64,000 nt of DNA from Hafnia alvei. Its GTDB lineage: Bacteria; Pseudomonadota; Gammaproteobacteria; Enterobacterales; Enterobacteriaceae. Positions within the stretch are counted from its first letter, which is position 1. Every line of letters begins with the position of its first letter. The stretch is taken from positions 17,482 through 81,481 of the forward strand of contig NZ_FMIQ01000082.1 in NCBI RefSeq assembly GCF_900095695.1, given 5' to 3'. The translations under genes and the position numbers were made by a program. This document shows positions 63,960 through 64,000 of the stretch, one piece after another. Below the pieces are notes generated by a model. It was not told where the DNA came from, made no database searches, and worked only from the letters and a program-made list of their open reading frames with translations.

Positions 63960-64000
63960 TTAATCACGTGTAAATTTCTCAGCCTCTTCTTCCGTTTCAA
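63960..64000 (-). CDS. C-terminal end of an unidentified gene (partial)
   Basis: A minus-strand frame ends at TAA 63960-63962 and reads ETEEEAEKFTRD at its C-terminus. It continues beyond the window. Only 12 codons are visible, so its reality and identity are uncertain. Confidence 0.35.
   Translation of the reverse strand, partial: ETEEEAEKFTRD

Overview
The window is a chromosomal segment of an enteric gamma-proteobacterium (Enterobacterales). Gene order and near-identical proteins follow the Escherichia coli trp-ompW-yciCBA-tonB-yciI-yciY-cls-yciU block. Anthranilate synthase glutamine amidotransferase (trpG) and anthranilate phosphoribosyltransferase (trpD) are separate genes, as in Serratia, Yersinia and Hafnia and unlike the trpGD fusion of E. 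coli. Overall content best fits a Hafnia-like or Serratia-like genus; that assignment is inference.

Layout: 1-5.6 kb is the distal trp operon (end of trpE, then trpG, trpD, trpCF, trpB, trpA) and its terminator. 5.7-20.1 kb is conserved envelope and metabolism: BON lipoprotein, ompW with a perfect FNR box upstream, a broken YkgJ-type gene, yciC, an inserted SulP transporter, yciB, yciA, tonB, yciI, a Dps-like ferritin, yciY, clsA, yciU, an ion channel with a disrupted 5' end, and acnA. 20.4-28.9 kb holds spy, kduI-kduD (with a KdgR-like box and a 24-codon upstream ORF), a FecCD-type ABC importer behind a ModE-like palindrome (probably molybdate or tungstate) with a convergent signal-less ModA-like protein, two unknown small genes and a GDPD-fold protein lacking key active-site residues.

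Between a tRNA-Thr (about 29.0 kb) and a tRNA-Ser (about 49.9 kb) lies an AT-richer accessory block. On the minus strand is a long Mrp/Pap-like chaperone-usher fimbrial operon: major pilin, anchor-like pilin, usher, chaperone, five minor pilins, an MrpH-like tip adhesin with a candidate zinc site and a second chaperone. It runs on into a PglL-type O-oligosaccharyltransferase, an EAL-domain protein and a regulator that joins a LuxR-type helix-turn-helix to a PapI/FaeA-like winged helix. Divergent from it on the plus strand are three related, secretion-signal-less proteins with beta-propeller-like repeats, one interrupted by an in-frame stop, followed by a very AT-rich LysR regulator. The fimbria/glycosyltransferase/regulator arrangement and the beta-propeller trio are the best candidates for undescribed biology here.

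50-64 kb returns to housekeeping and signalling: DUF523, a frameshifted DoxX gene, marC, yfdC, proP, the yfiR-yfiN-yfiB cyclic-di-GMP module, an AraC-type activator, small zinc-ribbon and membrane proteins, an SMR efflux protein, a LeuO-like LysR regulator, a chemoreceptor, a GNAT acetyltransferase and a small lipoprotein.

Four genes look interrupted: two by in-frame stops (7427 and 46054) and two by apparent one-base losses in homopolymers (17234-17239 and 50735-50738). They may be real pseudogenes or assembly errors; raw reads would decide.
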